64,000 bases of DNA from Lacticaseibacillus chiayiensis (GCF_004123795.1 NZ_MSSM01000011.1:1-64000); one strand, 5' to 3'. Shown: positions 35,227-44,231, counted from the first letter of the stretch. The notes: a model not told the origin generated them from the letters alone. A program made the numbers and translations.

Positions 35227-35823
35227 TCAAACATTCATATGAGATTCAGGACTCATCAAACTTCTTGACCCAAGCTTGAAAAACTTCGCTAATTCGTGTG
35301 CTAAAAAGGTTGAAGAATAACGCATATCATTGGCAAGCCACCAGCGAATGACACTGAGATAGACGGCGGGCACAATGTTTAACAACAGATCGCGTTCAAC
35401 GGCGGTCTTTTGCGGCAAACATTCGATGAGATGTTGTTGTAAAGCGTCTTCAGCCTGTTGTCTTAGACCTAAATGGTTGGGGTCATTTAAGATAAATGCA
35501 TAGAGACGCGGTTCATTTGCCACAACTTTTAGTGCTTGTCCTAGGTCGTCGGTAAAGGCGGCTTCTTTAAAGGTGTTTTTAGAAAAGTAAAGTTCGGGGG
35601 CCATCGCAGCAATGATTTTAGTCATGCCGACTGCTGTCATTTGTTTAAGCAAATCGTATTTATCGACATAGTGAAGATAGAATGTCGAGCGATTAATTTT
35701 GGCAGTTTGGGCAATGTCATTGATGGTGATATTTTCAAACCCTTTTTGATCGATAAGGGAAAGAAAGGCCGTGTGGATAGCATCGTTGGTTTTAATGACA
35801 CGCAAATCAGTTTGATGCGACAT
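35227..35823 (-). CDS. TetR/AcrR-family regulator
   Basis: 198 residues. The HTH domain (about 10-55) reads NDAIHTAFLSLIDQKGFENITINDIAQTAKINRSTFYLHYVDKYDLLKQM, typical of the DhaS-like group. The C-terminal ligand domain is divergent. AGAGGTG precedes the ATG by 7 nt. It is divergent from the hydrolase gene, and the 146-bp gap holds two palindromes, so it probably represses that gene and itself. Confidence 0.88.
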   Translation of the reverse strand: MSHQTDLRVIKTNDAIHTAFLSLIDQKGFENITINDIAQTAKINRSTFYLHYVDKYDLLKQMTAVGMTKIIAAMAPELYFSKNTFKEAAFTDDLGQALKVVANEPRLYAFILNDPNHLGLRQQAEDALQQHLIECLPQKTAVERDLLLNIVPAVYLSVIRWWLANDMRYSSTFLAHELAKFFKLGSRSLMSPESHMNV

Positions 35824-35870
35824 TTAAGACACCTCTGTTGATTAATCTTGACTTGGACGACATTGACAAA

Positions 35871-35931
35871 CCATTTGCTGTATAAGCAACAAATGGCCGT
35901 CTGTTAAGCATTGTAGCCGTTTTATAACGGC
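35871..35931 (+). promoter_or_regulatory. two palindromes in the divergent TetR/hydrolase promoter
   Basis: CCATTTG (35871-35877) pairs with CAAATGG (35890-35896). GCCGTT (35916-35921) pairs with AACGGC (35926-35931). The second lies almost exactly between a -35 TTGTAG (35911-35916) and a -10 TATAGT (35935-35940), where a repressor would block polymerase. Confidence 0.55.
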
Positions 35932-35969
35932 ATGTATAGTGGATTCAGCATCAAGAAAGGAACTTTATA

Positions 35970-37161
35970 ATGCCAAAAAAATGGACGGTATCAGATTTTC
36001 CAGTCGGTCTTTATCAAGTGAACCATGATCAGAGTGTCAATTTCCAAATGAATCGGTTCTTTAACTGGTCAAATGATCGCGAAATGTTGCAGCAGATGAA
36101 GCGTCTCGACGATCCTAAGCAAACTTATCCCGAACTTGTTACAGCGTTCGAAAGCTCTGGCAAATCAGCACTAAAAAAGAATGAAAAGTTACGCGCTGCG
36201 ATGTACTTTAGACTAGCAGAATTTTACCTACCTTCAACCGATTCAGGAAAAATCAACCTGCGTCATCAATTTATCTCGCTGAGCAACGCTTATTACGGCA
36301 TTACTGAAAAACAGCACTTTTTGATCCCTTATGAAAATGGGCACATGTCTGCCTACCGGATAACACCTTCAAATCCGCGGGGCACCCTTTTATTTTTAAA
36401 TGGCTTTGATGGTGACATTGAGGAAGTGACCCGGCTCATGCTGGTCTTGCGTGACGCGGGATATGATGTCATCTATTTTGATGGCTCTGGCCAAGGTTAT
36501 TGTTTGGAAGAGGAATATTTGCCGATGACGCACCAGTGGGAAAAACCGGTAAAAGCGGTGCTTGATTATTTTCATGTCGACAAGGCAACTGCTATCGGTA
36601 TGTCGTTGGGTGGTAATCTTGCTTTAAGGGCAGCGGCCCTTGAACCGCGCATCAACCGCGTTATTTGTTATGATATTTTTCCTGACTTTTTTGATTGTTT
36701 GATGAATCAGTTACCAGCTGAGCTAAAAAAGAAATTCAACCGCTCATTAGTAACCGAAGAGAATAAAGATCAGATTAATGGAGTGGCTGACCAACTCATG
36801 AAAAAAAGTCTAATGTTGCAATGGGCATTTCAACAGGGGATGAAGGTAATGGGGGTTGAGACGCCATTCGATTTTATCCGAAAAACGCTCAATTATACGG
36901 CTGATGGGATTTCACCGTTAGTTAAACAGGATGTTTTATTGCTTGCCGGTGGCCAATGACCATTATGTAGCCAATGATCAGCTACCGCGGCAAATTAGGA
37001 CGTTAACCCATGTGTACTCTCTCACTGCAAGGAGATTTACGGCACAGGAATTTGCTAGCAATCATTGTCAGCTTGGCAATGTCGGGCTTGCATTGACTAC
37101 CATGTTGAACTGGCTTGCTCAGTTGAACCAAGAAGAACTTGTCCTTGGTAAAGTGAATTAA
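35970..37161 (+). pseudogene. alpha/beta hydrolase, frameshifted near the C-terminus
   Basis: The first 329 codons encode an alpha/beta hydrolase with nucleophile elbow GMSLGGN and a preceding helical cap (1-110). The frame stops at 36957-36959. The next frame continues the family sequence without a gap: NDHYVANDQLPRQIRTL, then ASNHCQLGNVGLALTTMLNWL, ending at 37159-37161. One extra C in GGTGGCCAATGAC (about 36948-36960) explains the break. The presumed catalytic His (NHCQLGN) is on the far side of the shift, so the product would lack it. A sequencing error is the alternative. If intact the protein would be about 396 residues. Confidence 0.8.
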
Positions 37162-37181
37162 GATCATAGCGTGTGTCCAAC

Positions 37182-37210
37182 TTGACAAGGTGAACAGTGT
37201 TATGTTTTAA
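37182..37210 (+). promoter_or_regulatory. candidate promoter of the cation ATPase transcript
   Basis: A consensus TTGACA at 37182-37187 is followed by an AT-rich stretch (TTTTAATATAAG). The exact -10 is ambiguous (17-20 nt spacing). Transcription would start about 270 nt before the ATPase ATG. Confidence 0.45.
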
Positions 37211-37317
37211 TATAAGCTATAGTGAATAGCAACGAATCGGTTGAGCGTATGCTTCAAGAAGCCTTTCCTGGGGAAGAAAGGGCATTGAGGCGTGCGCTCT
37301 TTTTTTCGTGAGCGTGA

Positions 37318-37417
37318 GCCGGCGCGTTTAAGAGTCGGAGTGTAAGTGGCCTTGGGCGTGATGACCCGGGCTTGGTCATTGCGACCAAGGCCCTTACACG
37401 TAGACTCCTGCGCCGGC
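37318..37417 (+). promoter_or_regulatory. 100-nt long hairpin leader before the P-type ATPase
   Basis: Nested arms run almost continuously: GCCGGCGC (37318-37325) with GCGCCGGC (37410-37417), and GAGTC (37332-37336) with GACTC (37403-37407). Further in, GTGTAAG(T)GGCCTTGG (37340-37355) pairs with CCAAGGCCCTTACAC (37385-37399), and TGATGACC pairs with GGTCATTG at the tip. A smaller hairpin precedes it at 37261-37283. It does not show the GGGGAGUA core I would expect of a yybP-ykoY Mn2+ riboswitch, so I leave it unassigned. Confidence 0.6.
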
Positions 37418-37488
37418 GAACGCGTTATGACGTAAGCAAAAAGCGCCACCAACCGAATTCAAGAACTTATATCAAGAAGGAGATGACC

Positions 37489-40278
37489 ATGCAGAAAGTT
37501 TATTTAAAGCATAAAGAGGAAGTTTTAACCGCCTTGGCGACCAATCGAACACATGGATTAACCAGCTCAGACGCTGAAACAAGATTGGCAAAGTTTGGTC
37601 CCAATGCTTTGAAAGCCGCGCCAACGATCCCCGCCTGGAAGCAATTTTTATTAACATTGAAGGAACCACTTGTCATTATTTTATTTGTTGCTGTCGGACT
37701 GGCCTTGCTGAGTGCCGCATACGATTTTTTTGTCACCGGCAATCGCAGTCATGGCATGGCGGCAATTTATGAAAGTATCGCTATTTTAATCCTGATCGGC
37801 GTCAATTCCGGCTTAGGCTACTGGCAGGCACAATCGGCGAAAAAGTCGATGGATGCGCTACGCAACATGGCGGATCATCAGGCGCGGGTGTTGCGCGATG
37901 AAGTTTGGGAAGATGTGCCGGTTGCGGAGCTGGTGCCAGGCGATATTGTTCGGGTACAGACCGGTGACTTTGTGGAAGCCGATGTGCGGTGGCTGCGGGT
38001 GGCCAATCTGCAAACATCCGAGGCGCACTTAACCGGTGAAGCAGAGCCTGTGAGCAAGCAATCCCATGCCCTGACTGAAAAAGTTGAACTGGGCGATCAG
38101 ACCAACATGGGTTTTGCCGGTTCGATGGTGACGGCGGGAAATGGCTATGGCGTCGTGGTAGCAACCGGAATGGAAACCGAACTCGGTAAAATTGCCAAGT
38201 TAATGAATGACGTGCCGACACAAAAGACGCCCATCGAACGGGTCGTTCACAGCTTGAGCAAAAAGCTGATGATTGTGGCGATCGGGATTGTTTTCCTGAC
38301 GTTAGGTTTGGAGCTCTTTAAAGCTTATCAGCAAACCGGCAATATTTCTTTTGAAATACTGGCTGCTTCCTTGTCGACTGCCATTGCACTTGCGGTGGCG
38401 GCGATTCCGGACGCGTTACCGGCTGTTTTGTCCATCGTGTTAACCATTGGTGCGACCAAGTTAGCCAAGAATCAAGGCTTGATCAAGTCACTGAACTCAG
38501 TTGAAACCTTAGGCGCGACGAATTATATTGCGTCTGATAAAACCGGTACTCTGACCAAAAACGAGATGACGGTCACCCGCTTTTTTGCCAACGGCGCGCA
38601 TTATGAAGTCGAAGGTAACGGGTATGACACGACTGGTGATTTTTTACCGGTAGATGATCGAGATACGCCGGCAGTCGAGTGCTTTTTGCAGGCGGCGGTG
38701 TTAAACAATGAAGCCAATGTTATGCAAGATGAAGATGGCCGCTTTCAGCCTTTTGGGAATCCAACCGATGTGGCGTTAGTCGTAGCCGGCGCAAAAGGCG
38801 ACATTGATCGGGCAACATTGCTGGAAAAGAACGATCAACGCGATATCGACATTTTACGGGTGTTGCCGTTTGATTCGACGCGGAAAATGATGAGCGTCGT
38901 GATTAAAGAAAATGGCCAGTTCAAGGTGCTGACCAAAGGCGCGCCGGACGTTATTTTACAGAAAACGGATCAAGTGGTGGATCATGATCAGCTGGTGCCG
39001 ATTGCAGAAGCACGGGCGACCATGGAAAAAGTGATTCTGGACTTCGCTAATGATGCGTTGCGAACTATTGCGATCACGGAACGCGCCATTGATGAATCGC
39101 TGGCTTTGCATGGTGAAACAGCCGAACTGGAGCAACATCTAACACTGCTAGGCATCGCTGGCATCATCGACCCACCTCGCCCGGAAGTGAAGCGCTCGAT
39201 TCAGACGTTGCATACGGCTGGCGTCAATGTCGTGATGATTACCGGGGACCACGCCGCCACTGCACGCGCCATTGCTTACAAGTTGGGGATTGTTCAGAAA
39301 AAGGATGCTCAGGTCATTGAAGGCGCCATGTTAGACAAGCTGCCTGATGCTGAGTTAGACGACGTGGTCTTAGAAGCGCGGGTCTATGCGCGGGTTTCCC
39401 CGGAGCACAAGCAACGGATCGTTAAAGCCCTGCAACGGCGCGGCCAGGTGGTTGCCATGACCGGTGACGGGATTAATGATGCCCCGGCATTGCGGGCTGC
39501 AGATATCGGTATCGCCATGGGCATCAATGGCACCGAGGTCACCAAAGATGCAGCCGATTTGATTTTGCTCGATGATAAATTCACTACCATCGAAAAGTCA
39601 GTGGCAGCTGGCCGGACGATCTTTGGAAACATTAAGAACTTCATGCGCCATGAATTAACGACCAACGTTGCGGAAGTGCTAGCGTTGCTGTTAGGGGTTC
39701 TCCTGATGACCGGTCCTATTGGCCATGTCAGCGCAACCACGCCGACACTGACGGCGCTCATGGTTTTGTGGGTCAATATGGTGTCCGATGCGATACCGAG
39801 TTTTGCCCTTGCATATGACAAACCGCAAGCGGACCAGATGAAGCAAAAGCCGCGCGATACCGATGTTTCGATTCTAAGAGGCATGGTGGGCCGCATCTTT
39901 GTTCGCGGGACTGTCATGGGCGGCACGGTGTATATTGCCTTTATCTGGGCGGCCAGTGCCGGATTGCCAGCAGCTGCAGCCCAGACGATTGCGTTCCTGA
40001 CCCTGGTATTTGGTCAATTATGGCATGTTTTTGATGCGCGGAGCACAACGACTTTGTACCGACGCAATCCGTTCAGCAATGTCAAGTTGCTCGCAGCAGT
40101 TAGTTTTGCAGCGGTCAGTTCATTGTTGGTCACCACCCTGCCATTTTTCAACGTGGTGATGGGTACCCAAATGCTGACATGGCAACAGTATTTGTTAGTT
40201 ACCGTGCTACCGGCAATTCCTACGCTTGTACTTTCGGGGATTAAAGAGGCTTGGTTGGCAGTGGCTAAGAAAAAATAA
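37489..40278 (+). CDS. P2-type cation-translocating ATPase
   Basis: 929 residues, ten-helix P-type ATPase. An N-terminal cation-ATPase domain (LATNRTHGLTSSDAETRLAKFGPN) is followed by the actuator motif TGEAE, phosphorylation motif DKTGTLTKNEMT, nucleotide domain with KGAPDVIL, and hinge TGDGINDAPAL. Family members move Ca2+, Mn2+ or Na+. The helix-4 ion motif reads IPDALPA, where Ca2+ pumps have PEGLP, so the specificity may differ. The start is ATG 37489 with AAGGAG 6 nt upstream; ATG 37483 is too close. A long structured leader precedes it, suggesting ion-dependent control. Confidence 0.88.
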   Translation: MQKVYLKHKEEVLTALATNRTHGLTSSDAETRLAKFGPNALKAAPTIPAWKQFLLTLKEPLVIILFVAVGLALLSAAYDFFVTGNRSHGMAAIYESIAILILIGVNSGLGYWQAQSAKKSMDALRNMADHQARVLRDEVWEDVPVAELVPGDIVRVQTGDFVEADVRWLRVANLQTSEAHLTGEAEPVSKQSHALTEKVELGDQTNMGFAGSMVTAGNGYGVVVATGMETELGKIAKLMNDVPTQKTPIERVVHSLSKKLMIVAIGIVFLTLGLELFKAYQQTGNISFEILAASLSTAIALAVAAIPDALPAVLSIVLTIGATKLAKNQGLIKSLNSVETLGATNYIASDKTGTLTKNEMTVTRFFANGAHYEVEGNGYDTTGDFLPVDDRDTPAVECFLQAAVLNNEANVMQDEDGRFQPFGNPTDVALVVAGAKGDIDRATLLEKNDQRDIDILRVLPFDSTRKMMSVVIKENGQFKVLTKGAPDVILQKTDQVVDHDQLVPIAEARATMEKVILDFANDALRTIAITERAIDESLALHGETAELEQHLTLLGIAGIIDPPRPEVKRSIQTLHTAGVNVVMITGDHAATARAIAYKLGIVQKKDAQVIEGAMLDKLPDAELDDVVLEARVYARVSPEHKQRIVKALQRRGQVVAMTGDGINDAPALRAADIGIAMGINGTEVTKDAADLILLDDKFTTIEKSVAAGRTIFGNIKNFMRHELTTNVAEVLALLLGVLLMTGPIGHVSATTPTLTALMVLWVNMVSDAIPSFALAYDKPQADQMKQKPRDTDVSILRGMVGRIFVRGTVMGGTVYIAFIWAASAGLPAAAAQTIAFLTLVFGQLWHVFDARSTTTLYRRNPFSNVKLLAAVSFAAVSSLLVTTLPFFNVVMGTQMLTWQQYLLVTVLPAIPTLVLSGIKEAWLAVAKKK

Positions 40279-40310
40279 TGTCTTTTCAATAAACTGATGC
40301 CGATTGCATT

Positions 40311-40339
40311 AAGCTGCTCATTCAAGGGGCAGCTTTTTT
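40311..40339 (+). terminator. terminator of the cation ATPase gene
   Basis: AAGCTGC (40311-40317) pairs with GCAGCTT (40329-40335), followed by T6. Confidence 0.85.
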
Positions 40340-40427
40340 CGTGCGCATTTGTGGCTTCTCTACCGGCGAACAGCTTATGCTGCAAGATACGAAGCGGGAC
40401 CTATTTTTCATATTTCCAAAAATAAAA

Positions 40428-40474
40428 TTGACTTTTTCCAGAAAACAGCAGTATTATATAGACCGGTTGTTATA
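40428..40474 (+). promoter_or_regulatory. promoter and TetR-type operator of the efflux pair
   Basis: TTGACT (40428-40433), an 18-nt spacer and TATTAT (40452-40457). The overlapping TATAGACCGGTTGTTATA (40457-40474) resembles the ATAGACCGGTCTAT operators of LmrA/QacR-like repressors, with one arm degenerate. Confidence 0.55.
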
Positions 40475-40489
40475 ATTTGGAGGTTACCA

Positions 40490-41056
40490 ATGAACACACG
40501 TGAAAAGTTAGTCGCGACGGCTGCAGATCTTTTTCAGGAAGAAGGGGTCAGGGCGACGGGATTATCAAAAATTCTGGCTGTCAGCGGAACCCCGAAAGGT
40601 TCACTTTATTATTATTTTCCAGAAGGCAAAGTGCAGCTGATTGAAGCCGCCATTGAGTATGCGGGTGCGCAAATTTTGGCGCGGGTTAAACAAGCGCTTG
40701 AACGGGATGCGGCGCCGGAAATTGCCTTGACCGGGCAGTTGGCGGAAATGGCGGATGAAATGCAGCAGCACGGCCGGCTCAGCAGCCATTCAATCAGCCT
40801 GATCGCACTAGAAACTCGCGATGATCCGAAATTGCAGGCAGCCTGCAGTGCGGTTTATACGCAACTTGAAGATTTATACACCGACAAGCTGGTTTCAGGG
40901 GGGATGTCAGTGGCACCGGCGCGGCAACTGGGACAATTCGTTCAGGCAACGATCGAGGGCACCATTATGATCGCGACTACCAAAACGAATCCTGACTTGT
41001 TACGGCAAACCGCGGTCCAGTTGACCTACCTGATTAAGCAGGCGTTGACTTCATGA
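40490..41056 (+). CDS. TetR/AcrR-family repressor (LmrA/YxaF-like)
   Basis: 188 residues. The HTH (about 5-50) is TREKLVATAADLFQEEGVRATGLSKILAVSGTPKGSLYYYFPEGKVQLIEAAI, and YYYFPEGK is typical of the LmrA/YxaF group. The C-terminal domain (about 80-185) would bind drugs. The start is ATG 40490, GGAGG 6 nt upstream; upstream in-frame codons to 40349 lack a site. It precedes a DHA2 efflux pump by 50 bp in the same direction and likely autorepresses the pair through the operator at 40457-40474. Confidence 0.88.
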   Translation: MNTREKLVATAADLFQEEGVRATGLSKILAVSGTPKGSLYYYFPEGKVQLIEAAIEYAGAQILARVKQALERDAAPEIALTGQLAEMADEMQQHGRLSSHSISLIALETRDDPKLQAACSAVYTQLEDLYTDKLVSGGMSVAPARQLGQFVQATIEGTIMIATTKTNPDLLRQTAVQLTYLIKQALTS

Positions 41057-41106
41057 AAATGCCTGCCAACTGTTCATTGATTCGAAAGTAGAAAAGGAAG
41101 TTATTC

Positions 41107-42525
41107 ATGCAATTATCACAAACAAAAGTGATGCCACAAGCACGTGTTCATATCGCCCATCCAGCTTTAGCCATGATCGGGTTGATGATCGGAGCGTTTG
41201 TCGGCATGTTTTCAGAAACATCCCTTAATATCGCATTACCCAGTCTGATGACGGCACTGAATGTGTCGCAAGGCACGATTCAATGGCTCGTCACCGGTTA
41301 TATGCTGGTCATCGGGATCTGCATGCCGGTTTCCAGTCTTTTATCCAAATGGTTTAATACCAAAAGAATTATTTTATTCGCATTAGGCGCCTTCATTCTT
41401 GGCTCAGTTGTTTCCGCGATGGGTGCTAGCTTTGCCGTTGTCTTAATCGGTCGCTTAATTCAGGGCATTGGGACCGGTTTGATTCTGCCATTGATGTTTT
41501 CGGTGGCAATGCAGATTTTTCCGCCGTATAAACTGGGCACGGTGATGGGTTTGGCGGCGCTGGTGATTATGTTTGCGCCTGCAATTGGCCCGACTATTAC
41601 CGGACTCATCTTGGCCAAGTTTACCTGGCATGATATTTTCTGGTTATTTGTCCCGTTCTTGGTATTGGCATTTATTTTTACCTTGACGTCAATGGAAAAT
41701 GTTTATCACCAAACCAAAACACCGGTCGACTGGATCTCGATTGTTGCCTCATCGATCGGTTTTGCCGGAATCGTTGTGGGCACGACCATGGCGAGCGACT
41801 CAGGTTGGCTATCGCTTACGGTAGCGGTTTCATTGCTGATCGGTATTGCCGGTTTGGCGTTTTATACCCGGCGGCAGTTGACGTTGAAAAAACCGATGTT
41901 GAACTTGCGGGTCTTCGCCAATGAACAGTTTACGGTTGGTACCTTACTGGTCATGCTTGATTTTGGCGTGATTCTGGCTTCGATGTATCTATTGCCGATG
42001 TACTTGCAGCGCGTTATTGGCCTACCAGTCGCGATGACCGGTCTCGTGATGTTGCCAGGCGGGATTGTCAACGCCGCGGTTTCGGCGATTGCCGGCCGGA
42101 TGTATGACAGTCATGGCGCAAAGTGGTTAGCCCGTGGCGGCTTTGTGATTGCCATTCTCGGGATCCTGATATTGCTGAGTAGTGGGGCACAAAGTCCGCT
42201 GTGGTGGATCATTTTGGGACATGTGACCTTAATGGTTGGTGCGCCGCTTGCGATGTCACCAGCGCAAACGTATGGCTTGAACAGTTTAAGCGGCGCCGAA
42301 AGTGCAGATGGCAGCGCCTTGCTGAACACCTTACAGCAAATTGTCGGGGCGGTTTCAACAGCGGTGGCCACAAGTATGCTTGCTTTGGGTTCTGCTCAAG
42401 CCGCTGGACAAACAGGACTGACAATCGGTTCGCACTATGGTTTCATATTCGTCCTAGTTCTTGCCGTTGTCGGCTTGATTGTTGCCTTTCAAGTTAAAAA
42501 GCCGCAAGTGAGCCGCGATCTTTAG
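41107..42525 (+). CDS. MFS multidrug efflux pump, DHA2 family (EmrB/QacA-like)
   Basis: 472 residues with 14 predicted helices. DHA2 motifs are visible: SLNIALPSLMTALN in helix 1, WLVTGYMLVIGICMPVSSLLSKWFNTKRI around motif A, and GRLIQGIGTGLILPLMFSVAMQIFPP in helices 4-5 (motif C region). It should export lipophilic drugs by proton antiport. AAAGGAAG precedes the ATG. Its regulator is the upstream TetR gene; a terminator follows. Confidence 0.9.
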   Translation: MQLSQTKVMPQARVHIAHPALAMIGLMIGAFVGMFSETSLNIALPSLMTALNVSQGTIQWLVTGYMLVIGICMPVSSLLSKWFNTKRIILFALGAFILGSVVSAMGASFAVVLIGRLIQGIGTGLILPLMFSVAMQIFPPYKLGTVMGLAALVIMFAPAIGPTITGLILAKFTWHDIFWLFVPFLVLAFIFTLTSMENVYHQTKTPVDWISIVASSIGFAGIVVGTTMASDSGWLSLTVAVSLLIGIAGLAFYTRRQLTLKKPMLNLRVFANEQFTVGTLLVMLDFGVILASMYLLPMYLQRVIGLPVAMTGLVMLPGGIVNAAVSAIAGRMYDSHGAKWLARGGFVIAILGILILLSSGAQSPLWWIILGHVTLMVGAPLAMSPAQTYGLNSLSGAESADGSALLNTLQQIVGAVSTAVATSMLALGSAQAAGQTGLTIGSHYGFIFVLVLAVVGLIVAFQVKKPQVSRDL

Positions 42526-42546
42526 TCTTACAAACACATTTCAATG

Positions 42547-42597
42547 AGTTCCGGTAAGTGATTGCAAAAACAATCGCCCTTACCGGAACTTTTTTTG
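42547..42597 (+). terminator. terminator of the efflux operon
   Basis: AGTTCCGGTAAG (42547-42558) pairs with CTTACCGGAACT (42579-42590), plus inner GATTG/CAATC, then T7. Confidence 0.92.
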
Positions 42598-42742
42598 CAA
42601 TTAAACGGATCTTTTTCGAAAGCGTCATGCAGAAATAGTGCAAAAATGTTTCCGCCGCTAAGCATTGTCCGTGACTAATTTGTATACCATCTGTTATGCT
42701 TACTTCGTTGTTAGTAGGCAGTGTCATAAGGAGGATGATTGT

Positions 42743-44077
42743 TTGAAGAATCCATATGATTTTGATGTCTTGTACTTAGGTAGTGGGCATGGCGCGTTTG
42801 ACGGTGCCGGTCCGTTGGCAGCTTCCGGAAAAAAGGTTGCAGTGGTTGAAGGCGAGATGATCGGCGGCACTTGCCCGAATTATGGCTGTAACGCGAAAAT
42901 CACACTCGATACGCCAGTGGTTTTACAACGTTTTGCTGAACGGATGCAGGGCGTTGTATCTGGCAATATCAAGATTAATTGGTCGGCATTAGTGGCGCAC
43001 AAACAAGCTGTGATTAAACCGTTACCGGATGCTATCGGCGCAGGATTGACCCAAAACGGCGTGACAATCATCCACGGCTATGGAAAATTTCAGGATGCGC
43101 ACACGATTGTTGTGGATGAAAAGACTTATACCGCTGACAAAATTGTCATTGCGACCGGCCAGCACCCGCATCGCATCGATGTTCCGGGGACCGAATTAGC
43201 GCATGACAGTCGGGTCTTCATGGACTTGGATGTCTTGCCGAAACGGATTGGTATTTTGGGATCAGGTTATATTAGTATGGAATTTGCAACGATTGCGAAT
43301 GCAGCCGGCGCTGAGGTCCATGTGTTGATGCATCATGACCGTGCTTTACGGGAATTTCATCAGCCGTTTGTCGAAGACGTGATGGCTGACATGACGAAAC
43401 GGGGCATTCAGTTCACGCCGAATGCGGGGGTTACCGCGCTGGAGAAGACCGCTGATGGTATAGTGATTCATTATGGCGATAAGGAAAAGCTGGTTGTCGA
43501 CTGGGTGCTGGACGCAACCGGTCGAATCCCGAATGTTGAGCAACTGGGATTAGAAAACGTCGGCGTCAAGTTTAATCAGCACGGGATTCTTGTAGACGAC
43601 TATCTGCGAACCAATGTGGCAAATATTTATGCATCGGGCGATGTTTTAGATAAACAGCAACCTAAATTAACACCAACGGCCACGTTTGAGTCCTATTATC
43701 TTTACAAGTTGTTGAGTGGCCAAACGACTGCGCCGATTGATTATCCGGCAATTCCGTCGACGGTTTACACTTCGCCAAGGATTGCCAAAGTCGGGGTGGC
43801 ACCCGAATCGGTCAAAGATGATGTTTACAAGGTCGTGCACAATCACATTCCTGATGACTGGTACCACCAAACTGATCAGGAAACGGTGGGCGATAGCCTT
43901 TTGGTGTTTGATCAGGAACATCATCTTGTCGGTGCCACGGAGTACAGTGCTCAAGCCGAAGACGCGATCAACACGTTATTACCGGCGATTGTCTACCATT
44001 TAAGTCGCGACCAGATGTGGCAAATGGCGCACATTTTCCCGGCTGAAGGTGCAGCGGCATGGCATAAGATTCGGTGA
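42743..44077 (+). CDS. FAD-dependent disulfide reductase homologue without the usual C-terminal His
   Basis: 444 residues, two-dinucleotide-binding-domain flavoprotein of the glutathione reductase / dihydrolipoamide dehydrogenase group. The FAD site is VLYLGSGHGAFDGAGPLA. The redox Cys pair is in GGTCPNYGCNAK, the NAD(P) site is IGILGSGYISMEFA, and NIYASGDV is the second FAD motif. At the C-terminus the motif that normally reads HPT with the catalytic His reads AHIFPAEGAAAW, Phe at the His position. Substrate unknown. The start is TTG 42743: AAGGAGG lies 8 nt before it, and the ATG overlapping that site leads into a stop. Confidence 0.8.
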   Translation: MKNPYDFDVLYLGSGHGAFDGAGPLAASGKKVAVVEGEMIGGTCPNYGCNAKITLDTPVVLQRFAERMQGVVSGNIKINWSALVAHKQAVIKPLPDAIGAGLTQNGVTIIHGYGKFQDAHTIVVDEKTYTADKIVIATGQHPHRIDVPGTELAHDSRVFMDLDVLPKRIGILGSGYISMEFATIANAAGAEVHVLMHHDRALREFHQPFVEDVMADMTKRGIQFTPNAGVTALEKTADGIVIHYGDKEKLVVDWVLDATGRIPNVEQLGLENVGVKFNQHGILVDDYLRTNVANIYASGDVLDKQQPKLTPTATFESYYLYKLLSGQTTAPIDYPAIPSTVYTSPRIAKVGVAPESVKDDVYKVVHNHIPDDWYHQTDQETVGDSLLVFDQEHHLVGATEYSAQAEDAINTLLPAIVYHLSRDQMWQMAHIFPAEGAAAWHKIR

Positions 44078-44098
44078 ATTGGAGCAATGTAAGCATTA

Positions 44099-44204
44099 AG
44101 CAAAATCAACAACTTTAATATAAATACGAGCTTACTATCTATATAATCGCGTGCAGCAGAAGTTACGATACTGCGATAATAGTAAGTTCGTTTTTGATTT
44201 TGCG
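44099..44204. repeat. long imperfect inverted repeat after the reductase gene
   Basis: AGCAAAATCAA (44099-44109) pairs with TTGATTTTGC (44195-44204). ACGAGCTTACTAT (44126-44138) pairs with ATAGTAAGTTCGT (44179-44191), one G-U, and GCAG/CTGC are at the tip. It could act as a terminator for the reductase gene, but there is no T run after the outer stem. Confidence 0.6.
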
Positions 44205-44231
44205 CTGATGAATGTTAAAACTACCAGAATC

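Noticed and set aside
37200-37417. yybP-ykoY (Mn2+) riboswitch before the P-type ATPase
   Set aside because: Context fits, but I could not find the conserved GGGGAGUA core or its partner loop; left as an unassigned hairpin leader.
9898-44136. Shared 14-mer AATACGAGCTTACT near 9899 and 44123
   Set aside because: Matches of this length are expected by chance in 64 kb; no wider similarity.
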